46,398 nucleotides of DNA from CAYHYG01 sp964360835 (GCA_964360835.1 CAYHYG010000005.1:1-46398), one strand, 5' to 3'. Counted from the stretch's first letter, positions 23,495-31,884 are shown. Program-made: numbers and translations. The notes: generated by a model from the letters alone, not told the origin.

Positions 23495-24587
23495 ATACAG
23501 CTCGTAATACTTCTAATGTTTTTTTGGCAGTGACGACCCAGGTGTACTGTTGACTGTGTGTCAGACCAGCACCGATCAATCGTTGTCTCATCTCAGGATT
23601 GTGAAGTGTTTGCTCGATAGCCATCAGGGTTGCTTCTGTATCATTAACATCTACTAGATACGCGGCCTGACCGCAGATCTCGGGTAAGCAGGTAGCATTA
23701 TTGACTACAGCTGGGGTGCCGCAGGCCATAGCTTCTAGAGGACTGAAACCAAAACCTTCATATTTAGCAAAATGTAGCAAAGCTCGAGCTCCACGAATGA
23801 GACGGAATTTTTCTTCCTCAGTAATCCAGCCGGTAGGTACGACGGCCGACTCCAAGTCATGCTTATTCATGATTGCTTCGGCTTCGTTCCAGCCACGACT
23901 AGGAAAACCAACGAGATATAGTTTCAGATTTTTGCCCCACTCGGTCTGACGGGTCGCCACGAAGACTTCCATCAACCGGGCAATATTCTTTTTACTTTCT
24001 AGCCGACTGACGAAAATGAGATACTCAGCTGGCGGTGTGACTGCATGTTCCGCCATGACCGTATTGATGACTGGCCAATTGAGACCGAGGTGAGTCACGG
24101 TGATTCGCTGAGGATTAAAATTATAATATTTAATAATTTCCTGTTTGGAGAATTCTGAGACTGTCGTTATCTGGCGACAGAACCATTTGGCCCAGTAGGT
24201 GGCCAACCGTAGGTACCAGCGACTTTTTTGCGACAGGTCATGCTTATAGACTTCATAGGCGACATCATGGATGCAGGTGACAGTATTAGGCGCGGAGATA
24301 AAAGGAATGATAGAAGCAGGGATAAAGAGCACATCTGGCCGATGCCAGACCATCTCCAATGATAGGCGAATCTGTGTCCAGAGATAGCGGAAAGGCCAGC
24401 GTAGCTGACGATATTCGACATTACTGCCTAGGTTCTGTAGCCGTGACTCTGGTTCAGAATTAAAATAAAGCCGGAAGGTAATATCAGGCGCTTGCTGTAT
24501 CATTTCTTTGATTAAAAAAAACGAGTACCATTCAACGCCAGTTTTTTGTGGTTTATTGGCCCTGGTCGCATCAATGCCGATTATCAT
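23481..24587 (-). CDS. GT4-family glycosyltransferase
   Basis: The 368-residue GT-B enzyme begins MIIGIDATRANKPQKTGVEWY and has FVSRLESKKNIARLMEVF (donor-binding helix region) and EGFGFSPLEAMACGTPAVV, with the EX7E catalytic motif. It transfers an NDP-sugar, probably to a lipid or cell-surface polymer. As first gene of an operon with lipid kinase, CarS, PgpA and PgsA it may build a glycolipid or polysaccharide. A TAAACT box lies 9 nt before the ATG, suggesting another nearly leaderless start. Acceptor and sugar are unknown. Confidence 0.87.
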   Translation of the reverse strand: MIIGIDATRANKPQKTGVEWYSFFLIKEMIQQAPDITFRLYFNSEPESRLQNLGSNVEYRQLRWPFRYLWTQIRLSLEMVWHRPDVLFIPASIIPFISAPNTVTCIHDVAYEVYKHDLSQKSRWYLRLATYWAKWFCRQITTVSEFSKQEIIKYYNFNPQRITVTHLGLNWPVINTVMAEHAVTPPAEYLIFVSRLESKKNIARLMEVFVATRQTEWGKNLKLYLVGFPSRGWNEAEAIMNKHDLESAVVPTGWITEEEKFRLIRGARALLHFAKYEGFGFSPLEAMACGTPAVVNNATCLPEICGQAAYLVDVNDTEATLMAIEQTLHNPEMRQRLIGAGLTHSQQYTWVVTAKKTLEVLRAVYDRS

Positions 24588-24705
24588 AATGCTGGAAGTT
24601 TAGCAAAATAAGCCAAAATATCAACGCATCGATTGATTGACAATAGTGACTATATTTAGTATGTTGATTGCTGTTCTGACAAAAAATAAATTGGCCGCCG
24701 TGGTG

Positions 24706-24729
24706 CCCTGCACCACGTTGGGTGCAGGG
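24706..24729. repeat. Palindromic hairpin upstream of tRNA-Leu(CAA)
   Basis: CCCTGCACC and GGTGCAGGG form a perfect 9-bp stem with a 6-nt loop, in a longer TTGGC...GCCAA-like context. Confidence 0.6.
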
Positions 24730-24783
24730 TTGGCAATTAATTTTGTCGACTGTATAAAATAAGTAGGTCATAGGATTAAATAT

Positions 24784-24870
24784 GCCGCTGTGGTGAAACT
24801 GGTAGACACGCACGACTCAAAATCGTGTGAGAGTAATCTTATGTCGGTTCGAGTCCGACCAGCGGCACCA
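24784..24870 (+). tRNA. tRNA-Leu(CAA)
   Basis: Acceptor GCCGCTG pairs with CAGCGGC, discriminator A, CCA encoded. Anticodon arm CACGA-CTCAAAA-TCGTG gives CAA; long variable arm. Confidence 0.93.
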
Positions 24871-25045
24871 TTCGATTCGCCCTTCGCGGGGCTCAGGTCT
24901 CTCTTATGGTCTACGACCACCCTCCTAATCACTGCCGGTGTTTGAGGAGTTGAATCGAATGTCCCGAGCGAAGCCGAGGGGCACAGCTCGCCGTTCGAGG
25001 TCCTGAGGGTCTCTCAGGCTCGATGGGTGGTTTTGGCTAAAGCCT
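24871..25045 (+). repeat. tRNA-linked palindromic repeat block, second copy
   Basis: This shares ATTCGATTCG, TATGGTCTACGACCAC and GAATCGAATGTCCYGAGCG with the block after tRNA-fMet, and adds GCGAAGCCGAGGGGCACAGC and a GGTCCTGAGGGTCTCTCAGG segment. The 194-bp stretch holds no gene. Confidence 0.75.
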
Positions 25046-25065
25046 CATATCTATTCTGGACGCAT

Positions 25066-25141
25066 CGGGGATTGGCGCAGCTGGTAGCGCGCACGCATGG
25101 GGTGCGTGAGGTCGCCCGTTCGAGTCGGGTATCCCCGACCA
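25066..25141 (+). tRNA. tRNA-Pro(GGG)
   Basis: Acceptor CGGGGAT pairs with ATCCCCG, discriminator A, CCA encoded. Anticodon arm CACGC-ATGGGGT-GCGTG gives GGG. Confidence 0.93.
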
Positions 25142-25191
25142 TTGGACTTAGTTCAGTATCTATGATCAGTAGTTTGAAAAAATATGTATAT

Positions 25192-25266
25192 TCCGCGATA
25201 GCTCAGCGGTAGAGCAACTGGCTGTTAACCAGTGGGTCGTCGGTTCGAATCCGACTCGCGGAGCCA
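25192..25266 (+). tRNA. tRNA-Asn(GTT)
   Basis: Acceptor TCCGCGA pairs with TCGCGGA, discriminator G, CCA encoded. Anticodon arm CTGG-CTGTTAA-CCAG gives GTT. Confidence 0.94.
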
Positions 25267-25308
25267 AAGAAAAGAAGATGAACCTTGAGTTCATCTTCTT
25301 TTCTTTTT
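25267..25308 (+). terminator. Terminator of the tRNA-Pro/tRNA-Asn unit
   Basis: AAGAAAAGAAGATGAA pairs with TTCATCTTCTTTTCTT over about 16 bp and ends in T-rich sequence. Confidence 0.85.
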
Positions 25309-25416
25309 GGGCGACGTCCAGAGGCGCATAGTTCTTGCGCCGTGGGGCGGAGCCAAAGAGCCACATTTATGGCGGAGCTCCCGAAAGCTTCGTCACAAAG
25401 TATTACGGTCAGTCAT

Positions 25417-25446
25417 AAAAACAGGAATAATAATTATCCTGTTTTT
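25417..25446. terminator. Bidirectional terminator-like hairpin
   Basis: AAAAACAGGA and TCCTGTTTTT form a perfect 10-bp stem with a 10-nt AT loop, directly before the GIY-YIG remnant. Confidence 0.65.
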
Positions 25447-25690
25447 ATGTTTTATACATATGTATTATTTAGCCAGAAAGATAAAGGATTATATATTGGC
25501 TATACTTCAAATCTGAAACAAAGACTTTTAAGACATTACGATGGTTTTGCGTTTTCCACAAAATCAAGACGGCCTTTCAAATTGATTTACTACGAAGCTG
25601 ACGCAAATAAATATGATGCATTAATGCGTTCTTGAAATGGAGATCTATCAATGACAGTAGCGAAGTGTCTTCGGCTCTCACCATAGGAGG
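25447..25690 (+). pseudogene. Frameshifted GIY-YIG endonuclease gene
   Basis: ATG 25447 starts a normal GIY-YIG protein: MFYTYVLFSQKDKGLYIGYT, SNLKQRLLRHY, PFKLIYYEA, then KYDALMRS and a TGA at 25633. The rest of the domain (FLKWRSINDSSEVSSAL) continues in another frame from about 25630. The residues normally between ALMR and FLK (about two) are missing, so a small deletion (for example 7 nt) explains the shift. The catalytic Glu region is separated from the GIY-YIG half, so the gene is probably inactive. It lies after a tRNA cluster, like the intact copy at position 1. Confidence 0.8.
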
Positions 25691-25695
25691 AGTGT

Positions 25696-26055
25696 ATGGC
25701 CACAGATTGTGAGAAATTAAGTGCGAATGCTCAGAGTATTTTTGAACGCCTCAAGCCGCATTTTCCGCCTGATCCATGGAACAAGCCTCAGTGGCATGAG
25801 GACGGAAGAGTCTATGACAACGGCTGGTATGATCTGCGTCTGAGCGTCGATCGTGATCGACTGATGGAGATGAGGAGAAGGTTGTTGGGTAGTCTCGTTG
25901 AAATCCAGGCTGGTGTCATCATCAAGCGAGTTGGTTCGCTGGCCAGGTTCACCTACGAGCACTTCACATCGCACATGCAGGAAGTGGTCGAGCTGATACG
26001 CGACCTGAACGAGCTCGACTTCCAGATCGAAACGCTGGACCTGATCGAATCGTGA
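25696..26055 (+). CDS. Hypothetical helical protein, 119 aa, SD-driven
   Basis: AGGAGGAGTGT precedes ATG 25696. The product starts MATDCEKLSANAQSIFERL, then a proline-rich part with PPDPWNKPQWHEDGRVYDNGW, then two long charged helices (about 50-119) likely to form a coiled coil. No family is recognised. It is GC-rich, with codons such as CTG, CGC and GAG dominating, in contrast to the AT-rich GIY-YIG remnant next door. A perfect 15-bp terminator follows 6 nt after the stop. It belongs to the scattered class of isolated SD genes in this window. Confidence 0.7.
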   Translation: MATDCEKLSANAQSIFERLKPHFPPDPWNKPQWHEDGRVYDNGWYDLRLSVDRDRLMEMRRRLLGSLVEIQAGVIIKRVGSLARFTYEHFTSHMQEVVELIRDLNELDFQIETLDLIES

Positions 26056-26061
26056 GCTTCA

Positions 26062-26094
26062 AAACCCGCCCCGAGCAATGCTCGGGGCGGGTTT
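26062..26094 (+). terminator. Perfect 15-bp terminator hairpin
   Basis: AAACCCGCCCCGAGC and GCTCGGGGCGGGTTT flank a 3-nt loop, with a short T/A-rich tail. Confidence 0.88.
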
Positions 26095-26129
26095 AAAAAC
26101 GCATTGATGCTTACGTTGACGGAGTATTA

Positions 26130-26525
26130 CTAGTTGAAGGCAATCTCAAAAGAATACATACCCATGCCGCATAAGCCTTGGAGTTTGGTACCCCTGGCTT
26201 GCGCGGGAATTTCTAAATCAGTATTGCCAGTTGGAGGTAAATATTTTCGGTAATTCAATGAAGGAATGACAATAGAGGAGGAACAGTCAAAGGTATTATT
26301 AGTGGCTATTCGTAGAGTGCCAGGAATTCCTGCTTGCGCCGTGGTTTTCCTCGGAGCGTAGCCGCCCTTAGCGGCGATAGTGATAATTTGTTTACCGTTT
26401 TCTGTGGTCACGTTTGAACCAGCTACTTGATTATCAGTCGGCTGGTCGCCGCCGCTACCTGCGAGCATAAAAACTCCAATTAGAAGGACAATGGTTAATC
26501 CCAAGAAGATATAAGCTGCTTTCAT
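26130..26525 (-). CDS. Membrane-anchored cupredoxin-like protein
   Basis: The 131-residue protein has one N-terminal membrane anchor (about 4-22) and an extracytoplasmic cupredoxin domain (about 46-130): ITIAAKGGYAPRKTTAQAGIP, a Cys at C81 in FDCSS, and the copper-site loop LCGMGMYSF with C119, M121 and M123. The Cys/Met-rich site resembles the cupredoxin_1/EfeO-type domains. As last gene of a CsoR-controlled operon it probably binds copper outside the membrane, as a sink or partner of CopA. A canonical His ligand is not obvious, so spectroscopic type is unclear. Confidence 0.8.
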   Translation of the reverse strand: MKAAYIFLGLTIVLLIGVFMLAGSGGDQPTDNQVAGSNVTTENGKQIITIAAKGGYAPRKTTAQAGIPGTLRIATNNTFDCSSSIVIPSLNYRKYLPPTGNTDLEIPAQARGTKLQGLCGMGMYSFEIAFN

Positions 26526-26540
26526 GATTTTATATTAGCA

Positions 26541-27560
26541 TTAAAAGTTGAAGACTGGCGAGATAATCCCCATAGCCGCCAGACTGTTGATAAGATTAAA
26601 GACACCAAAGAATAGTACTAGCAGACCAGCTGCTTTGAAGAAAACTCCGGCAAATGGTTTATTCTGAATGCTGTAGGAACTGAAACTGAGAAGGGCTAAG
26701 ACCGGCAAAGTTCCCAGTGCAAAGGCGCCCATGATCATAGCACCTGTCCAAGGGTTTCCTGTTTGCAAAGCATACAGTTGCATTGATTGGGTGAAACCAC
26801 ATGGGAGAAAAAAAGTAGCTGTGCCCAGAATAATAGGTGTCAATAAACTTTTTTTACTTTTTAATTGGTCGACTTTATGTCCAAATTTACTTGGCAAAGC
26901 CGGCTGAAGCTTTTTGAGTTGTGGGAAAAGATCTAGTAAGTTTAATCCGAGTATCAATAAAGTAACAGCTACGGCTAAACTTAATATTCCGGTGCCCCAG
27001 CTATTTAGTTGAAAAGCGGTACCTAGGAGACCCATGACAGCACCAAGAATGACAAAGCTGATTAGACGGGAGAGGTGAAAGGCGACTTGTGGTTTGGTAT
27101 TGTCACCTTGTTTAGCCTCGGTGGCGGCCAGCGAAAGGACCAATCCCCCGACAACGGCCATACAGGTCGAAACCGAGGCCACTAGACCTATAACGAAAGC
27201 TGTACCGGCCGAGGCTTCGGAACTATTAATTGCATTGATCAGACCAATTTTCTGTAGCCAGAAGAAGAAACCAATAATTAGTAGAGTTATGGGTACGGCC
27301 CAGAGTAATTCAGACCATTTTTTTGGTGGCTGTATTTTCTCCAAAGTTAGCTCATAGCCATATTGTTTTAGAGGTACTGACAATTCTTGAGCCAAGAGCT
27401 CTAGTTTTTTATCATTAAAGTTTCCTTCAATTTCCACACTTAAAGTTTTCAACGAAGCTTTGGCTTTTGTCACACCAGGCATTTGTGTTAGCTCTTGTTC
27501 GGTCAGCACCACACACGATGGGCAATGCATACCTTTGACATAGAATGTTTCAGTCGACAT
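26541..27560 (-). CDS. HMA-domain protein fused to a TauE/SafE-like membrane domain
   Basis: The 339-residue protein starts with a heavy-metal-associated domain (GMHCPSC, C13 and C16) and then has about seven membrane helices (from residue 88), with VVGGLVLSLAAT and PCGFTQSMQLYAL, a proline-cysteine pair typical of the DsbD/TauE-like (UreH-like) half-repeats. These fusions occur in copper operons and are thought to move or store copper, or to pass reductant across the membrane. It lies 2 nt from copA and 15 nt from the cupredoxin gene. Transport substrate is inferred from context. Confidence 0.82.
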   Translation of the reverse strand: MSTETFYVKGMHCPSCVVLTEQELTQMPGVTKAKASLKTLSVEIEGNFNDKKLELLAQELSVPLKQYGYELTLEKIQPPKKWSELLWAVPITLLIIGFFFWLQKIGLINAINSSEASAGTAFVIGLVASVSTCMAVVGGLVLSLAATEAKQGDNTKPQVAFHLSRLISFVILGAVMGLLGTAFQLNSWGTGILSLAVAVTLLILGLNLLDLFPQLKKLQPALPSKFGHKVDQLKSKKSLLTPIILGTATFFLPCGFTQSMQLYALQTGNPWTGAMIMGAFALGTLPVLALLSFSSYSIQNKPFAGVFFKAAGLLVLFFGVFNLINSLAAMGIISPVFNF

Positions 27561-27562
27561 AA

Positions 27563-29854
27563 TTATAATTTTTTAGTTTTAAGCCGCAGAGAATTCATGA
27601 CCACCGAGACGCTACTGCCTGCCATAGCTAGACCGGCGAAGATTGGGCTCAAGGTAATACCCCAAACGGGATAGAGGAGGCCGGCGGCGATCGGTATACC
27701 GATAATATTGTAGATAAAAGCCCAAAACAAATTTTGTTTGATGCCACGCATAGTGAGACGTGATAGCTTGAAAGCTTTGGCAATCTTGGTGATATCGCCA
27801 TGGAGCAAGGTGATACCAGCTGATTCAATAGCCACATCGGTGCCGGTACCCATAGCGATGCCGACATCGGCTTGTGCCAAAGCCGGAGCATCATTGACAC
27901 CGTCACCAGCCATAACCACGATTTCCTCCTTGGCTTGGAGCTCTCTGATTACGCCTAACTTTTCGTCCGGCAATAACTCAGCCCGAACCTCATCGATGCC
28001 AACTTGCTGAGCAATATGATGAGCTGTTGCCTGGTCATCACCAGTCAGCATCATGGTTTTAACCCCAAGCTTGTGAAGATCCTTGATGGCGCTGATAGCC
28101 GTATCCTTTATCATGTCAGCCACAAAAACGATAGCTAGGATTTCTTTTTCATTGGCTAGCAATACGGGAGTCCGGCCTTTGGCGGTTTCTTGTCTCAGGT
28201 CATCAATGTTGACCGCGTGTCCAAGTTCTTTCATGAAGCGTTCATTGCCGGCAAAGTATAGCGTACTATTAATACTACCTTGCACCCCTTTTCCTTTCAC
28301 TGCCAAGAACGAGGTTACGCTTTGTAGCTTGATTTTCTGTTCAGTCGCCTGATTGACAATGGCTTGGGCAATAGGATGTTCTGACTGAGTTTCTAAGGAG
28401 GCTAGGAGAGAAACTATCTGTTCTCGGCTCAAAGTTGAAGTATTTTTGATTTCTACCAGTTCCGGCTTGCCTTTGGTAATAGTTCCCGTTTTATCAAAAA
28501 CGATTGTTGTGGCTGAGTGTAGTTTTTCTAACGTCGCCGCATCTTTGATTAAGATACCTTCTCCGGCACCTTTACCGACACCCACGATGATAGCCGTGGG
28601 AGTAGCCAGACCTAGGGCGCAGGGGCAGGCAATAACCAGAATACCGACAAATGAGGATAGGCCAAAGGATAAGGCCTGATCAAGTCCGATCACAGGCGTA
28701 CCAATGATTAACCATAGGCCTAAAGTGATTGCAGATAGTGCCAGCACGATCGGTACGAAAACAGAGGAAATCTTGTCTGCCAGATTTTGAATCGGAGCTT
28801 TACTGCCTTGAGCTTCACTCACCATAGCGATAATGTGAGCCAACATTGTCTCTGAGCCAACCTTGGTAGCACGGAAGCGGAAACTGCCGGTCGTATTGAT
28901 AGTGCCGGCGACCACCAGATCATCAGATTTTTTCTCCACTGGCACTGGTTCACCACTAATCATCGATTCGTCCACATAAGACGATCCTTCAACCACGACA
29001 CCGTCAACAGGAATTTTGCTTCCCGGTTTGATGATAATTATGGCGTCGTGCATGACACTGCTAATAGGAATTTCAATTTCCGAATTATTACGCCATACGA
29101 GAGCGGTTTTGGCTTGTAGTTCCAGCAATTTTTGGATAGCTTCACCAGTTTTTAGTTTAGCTCGCTGCTCGAGGAATTTCCCCAAGGTAATAAAGGTGAT
29201 GACTACGATGGTCACATCGTAGTAGGTAAAACTGACATTGAGACGAGAAGCTAGTTGCTCTTCAAAGGCGCTGATAATAAAACTGTAGAGAAAAGCCGTT
29301 AGCGTACCCAGACCAATAAGAGTATCCATGTTGGCGCGTCCGTAGCGGATGAATCGGTATAATCCCAAGAGATAAGGTTGGCCTACCGCAAAGAGAATGT
29401 AGGTAGCCATGATTGGTAGGAGGTGGTGGATAAATTCTTCTAGTGGTTTGCTCATTTCAGGTAACCAGCCAGAAGAAACACTAATCTCCCAGGCCATAAT
29501 GGTGGCACTGATAATGGACATAGGTATAGCTGCCCAGAGATGATGGGATAGTTTTTTTAATTCTGCTAGTTTGTCATCACGAGTTTGGTTCAATCCTAGA
29601 TGTGCGGCATGCTCATTCTCGCTCATATCCATTTCGGTTGCAGATGGTAGCTTCAATGAGTAACCAAAAGGCTTAATTTTTTCTGACAAAGCTTCAGGAC
29701 TGATTTTTGTATGATCAAAATCAACTGAAGCTGTCTCAGTACCATAGTTAATAGCCACTGATGCTACGCCGGCAGTTTTTTTGAAAGTTTTTTCAATTGT
29801 TATTGCGCAGGAGGCACAATGCATACCCTGAATTTGATATGTCTCTTTAGCCAT
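27563..29854 (-). CDS. copA: Copper-exporting P1B-type ATPase CopA
   Basis: The 763-residue P-type ATPase pumps Cu(I) out of the cytoplasm. It has one N-terminal HMA domain (GMHCASC, C13 and C16), eight predicted membrane helices, the transport motif CPC in VIACPCALGLATPTA (about residue 411), the phosphorylation motif DKTGT (about 455), the actuator SGEPVPVEK, the hinge GDGVNDAPAL and the P1B YN/MxxSS-type residues in the last helices (AMAGSSVSVVMNSLRL). It is encoded one base after csoR and is under the same operator. Copper rather than zinc is indicated by the CPC-CsoR pairing. Confidence 0.96.
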   Translation of the reverse strand: MAKETYQIQGMHCASCAITIEKTFKKTAGVASVAINYGTETASVDFDHTKISPEALSEKIKPFGYSLKLPSATEMDMSENEHAAHLGLNQTRDDKLAELKKLSHHLWAAIPMSIISATIMAWEISVSSGWLPEMSKPLEEFIHHLLPIMATYILFAVGQPYLLGLYRFIRYGRANMDTLIGLGTLTAFLYSFIISAFEEQLASRLNVSFTYYDVTIVVITFITLGKFLEQRAKLKTGEAIQKLLELQAKTALVWRNNSEIEIPISSVMHDAIIIIKPGSKIPVDGVVVEGSSYVDESMISGEPVPVEKKSDDLVVAGTINTTGSFRFRATKVGSETMLAHIIAMVSEAQGSKAPIQNLADKISSVFVPIVLALSAITLGLWLIIGTPVIGLDQALSFGLSSFVGILVIACPCALGLATPTAIIVGVGKGAGEGILIKDAATLEKLHSATTIVFDKTGTITKGKPELVEIKNTSTLSREQIVSLLASLETQSEHPIAQAIVNQATEQKIKLQSVTSFLAVKGKGVQGSINSTLYFAGNERFMKELGHAVNIDDLRQETAKGRTPVLLANEKEILAIVFVADMIKDTAISAIKDLHKLGVKTMMLTGDDQATAHHIAQQVGIDEVRAELLPDEKLGVIRELQAKEEIVVMAGDGVNDAPALAQADVGIAMGTGTDVAIESAGITLLHGDITKIAKAFKLSRLTMRGIKQNLFWAFIYNIIGIPIAAGLLYPVWGITLSPIFAGLAMAGSSVSVVMNSLRLKTKKL

Positions 29855-29855
29855 A

Positions 29856-30119
29856 TTATTTACGTTTTAATTTATAAACTTTGAGCATTTCTTTGACGGC
29901 CGTAGCGGTATCGCCTTGCTTCACTTGTTTGACCACGCAACTACTTAAATGTTGTTCCAGTAGGGAGTCTTCGATATTGGACAAGGCCTGCTTAGCGGCA
30001 GATGTCTGGGTAATAATATCGATACAATAGGTGCCCTCTTGTATCATATGTTGTAGACCACGGATCTGGCCTTCAATAATCTTGAGACGGCGGATCAATG
30101 GCTGAGATGAATGTTTCAT
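29856..30119 (-). CDS. csoR: Copper-sensing repressor CsoR
   Basis: The 87-residue all-helical regulator has the Cu(I) triad C32, H57 and C61 (in EGTYCIDI and LLEQHLSSCV), with the conserved arginine-rich first helix (PLIRRLKIIEGQIRGLQ). CsoR tetramers bind DNA when copper-free and leave when Cu(I) binds. Its promoter contains a perfect palindrome between -35 and -10, so it autoregulates the operon csoR-copA-HMA-cupredoxin. The -10 lies 6 nt before the ATG, so the transcript is leaderless. Confidence 0.95.
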   Translation of the reverse strand: MKHSSQPLIRRLKIIEGQIRGLQHMIQEGTYCIDIITQTSAAKQALSNIEDSLLEQHLSSCVVKQVKQGDTATAVKEMLKVYKLKRK

Positions 30120-30125
30120 GGAATC

Positions 30126-30153
30126 ATTATACCCCCTAGGGGGTATCTGTCAA
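30126..30153 (-). promoter_or_regulatory. Copper operon promoter with CsoR operator
   Basis: On the minus strand TTGACA (30148-30153) and TATAAT (30126-30131) are 16 nt apart, and the spacer contains the 16-bp palindrome TACCCCCTAGGGGGTA (30130-30145), a CsoR-type operator. Repressor binding would block polymerase; the leaderless csoR start is 6 nt after the -10. Confidence 0.9.
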
Positions 30154-30292
30154 TAGTGGTTTCGCAGTATCATATAGCTGTTATTTTTTGGCGAAGCGAA
30201 TAAAGTGACCAGAGACAGAAGGGCCGCTTAGTGTTATCCTTAATGTAAGGGGTCATGGCCTACCCCGTCATAGTATAGGCTTTCTAATTCTT

Positions 30293-30298
30293 TAAAAT
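30293..30298 (+). promoter_or_regulatory. -10 box, leaderless YggT gene
   Basis: TAAAAT, 6 nt before ATG 30305. No clear -35. Confidence 0.5.
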
Positions 30299-30304
30299 AA
30301 ATGT

Positions 30305-30736
30305 ATGGCAATTGAAATTCCTCGTCAGGAATCAGTATTACCCCCGGATTCTACGGGTAGCCCCACTATTGGCGCTAAGCCAGTTAACGCCGAAGCTGTG
30401 GTCGGTCCTATCCGCCGCCGTTTTCGTGGTTCACAAATAATCTGGTATGTTTTGGGCTTTATTGAAATTATTTTGGCTTTGCGTTTTTTCTTGCTTTTCA
30501 TCGGAGCCAATGTGAGTGCCGGTTTTACCCAATTTATCTATACCATTTCCGGCCCTGTAGCCAATCCCTTCATGAACGTTGTTGGCTCAGCTCGTATCGA
30601 AAGAAGTGTCTTTGACTGGTCAATTCTCCTGGCTATGGCCATCTATGCCTTGGTGGCCTGGGGAGCCATCAAACTCTTGGTCATGAGCAAGCCAGTGTCT
30701 GATGGAGAGGCCCATGATAAGTTGGACAGCCAATAG
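30305..30736 (+). CDS. YggT family membrane protein
   Basis: The 143-residue protein has a 40-residue Pro-rich soluble N-terminus, then helices at about 44-66 and 96-118 around NVSAGFTQFIYTISGPVANPF, which is the YggT signature (phi-x2-P-phi-x-PF loop between two helices). YggT proteins are small membrane proteins linked to osmotic stress or cell division in other bacteria; the molecular function is unknown. CPR genomes often carry this N-terminally extended form. It ends in a hydrophilic acidic tail and is followed by a terminator. Confidence 0.75.
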   Translation: MAIEIPRQESVLPPDSTGSPTIGAKPVNAEAVVGPIRRRFRGSQIIWYVLGFIEIILALRFFLLFIGANVSAGFTQFIYTISGPVANPFMNVVGSARIERSVFDWSILLAMAIYALVAWGAIKLLVMSKPVSDGEAHDKLDSQ

Positions 30737-30801
30737 GAGAAAGTTAAACGTCAAAAGGCAAAGTTCAAAATTACAACTCAAAATTTAAATTTGGAATTTT
30801 T

Positions 30802-30848
30802 AAGAGGCGAGCAGTCCTGACGTGATGTCAGCTTGTTCTCCTCTTTTT
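30802..30848 (+). terminator. Terminator after the YggT gene
   Basis: AAGAGGcGAgCA pairs with TGtTCtCCTCTT and is followed by TTTTT; an inner CTGACgtgatGTCAG hairpin extends it. Confidence 0.75.
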
Positions 30849-31222
30849 GGGATGCTGGCTTTGGATTCGTTGAAGCCGATGGGGATTAGCTACTCTAATG
30901 TACTCTCCAGGATACCAGATCCTAGCTTCCTGGGAGGGCACAGCACACATAGTCTCATAGCTAACCCTTTGCATACATTGACAATACAGTTTTACATTTA
31001 TGCCATCTAACGTTTGCGGATATGAGAAGTTGCTGCCTTGTTCCGACGGTACAATATTACCACCGCCGGAATGAAGCAGTAATTTGGAAGGAGGAAATCG
31101 GGTTTGGGTATATTATGTATTGACAAAATCGCAAATCTAGCGCAGGGTAATTTTGTGCTATTCGTTGACAGTGCGACTCGTCGACTTCTCAGAGGAGCTG
31201 GTCGGTTTTCTAAGGAGGATGT
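30849..31222 (+). other. Gap with structured leader of the 165-aa gene
   Basis: No convincing gene. Features: a hairpin CCAGGA...TCCTGG near 30910-30935, TTGACA boxes near 30977, 31121 and 31165, and a hairpin TTCCGaCGGT...ACCaCCGcCGGAA (about 31040-31065) followed by GGAAGGAGGA (31085-31094). A TTG at 31104 would begin a 60-aa frame overlapping the next gene, but I do not call it. This may be a long regulatory leader. Confidence 0.4.
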
Positions 31223-31720
31223 ATGGAAACCATTCGGGCATTGGTTGCTGAAGCAGAAAAGCAGCGGGCAGCGGTTAAAAGGTTGATGTCAGAGCTGCAA
31301 GCAGAGCAACCGGAATTTCAACATCTCTTTCAGCTAGCGACTGAGACACGGACCTTGGTCATTGCTATTCGGAAGGATATAGCTCAAATGCTACTTGAAA
31401 TGGCGTCCGCAATGAACATCCATCAAGTAGGGGGAGCTGTACTTCATCTCGATCGTCCGGAATACACATTACTTCTACACCCTCAGTGCATTGAGAGTGT
31501 ACAGAAGACCGTAACTGTGGAGGGACTGGCGAACGACAGTTACTGGGAATGTGTCGTGGGGAACTTGATCACAGACATACGAAACGAAGTTCTCCACGTT
31601 GGAACGATGCAAACTGAGGTTGCAAGGGAGCTCGGACGAATTCTAGAGTTACAGAAGCAACTTCAGGGGATCAGAGAGGTAAAACTTGGACCTAGTGCTG
31701 AACCTTCACGATCATCGTGA
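31223..31720 (+). CDS. Hypothetical coiled-coil protein, 165 aa, SD-driven
   Basis: AAGGAGGATGT precedes ATG 31223. The product METIRALVAEAEKQRAAVKR... has helical, heptad-rich segments at about 1-65 and 125-155 flanking a globular middle (AVLHLDRPEYTLLLHPQCIE). No family is recognised. Codon use is GC-richer than neighbours. A clean terminator with a seven-T tract follows 4 nt after the stop. Like the other SD genes it stands alone, and its leader is long and structured. Confidence 0.7.
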   Translation: METIRALVAEAEKQRAAVKRLMSELQAEQPEFQHLFQLATETRTLVIAIRKDIAQMLLEMASAMNIHQVGGAVLHLDRPEYTLLLHPQCIESVQKTVTVEGLANDSYWECVVGNLITDIRNEVLHVGTMQTEVARELGRILELQKQLQGIREVKLGPSAEPSRSS

Positions 31721-31724
31721 TCGT

Positions 31725-31764
31725 AACCCCCGCAAGGACATCTATGCCTTCCGGGGGTTTTTTA
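31725..31764 (+). terminator. Terminator after the 165-aa gene
   Basis: AACCCCCGcAAGG and CCTTcCGGGGGTT form the stem, followed by TTTTTT. Confidence 0.88.
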
Positions 31765-31884
31765 TTTGAATATTCGGAACCAAACCCGATTTCCTCTGTC
31801 TCATATCCGTTGTTGTACGCCATTCGCCCGTCTTTCTATAAAGCAAATTCCCTTTTTAAAAATAGCAGGAGAAATTTATATATT

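Noticed and set aside
30822..31010. 62-aa plus-strand ORF after the YggT terminator
   Set aside because: It begins inside the terminator hairpin and has no SD or promoter.
31104..31286. 60-aa ORF starting TTG after GGAAGGAGGA
   Set aside because: It overlaps the better supported 165-aa gene by 64 nt, needs a TTG start and has no recognisable content; left as a possible leader ORF.
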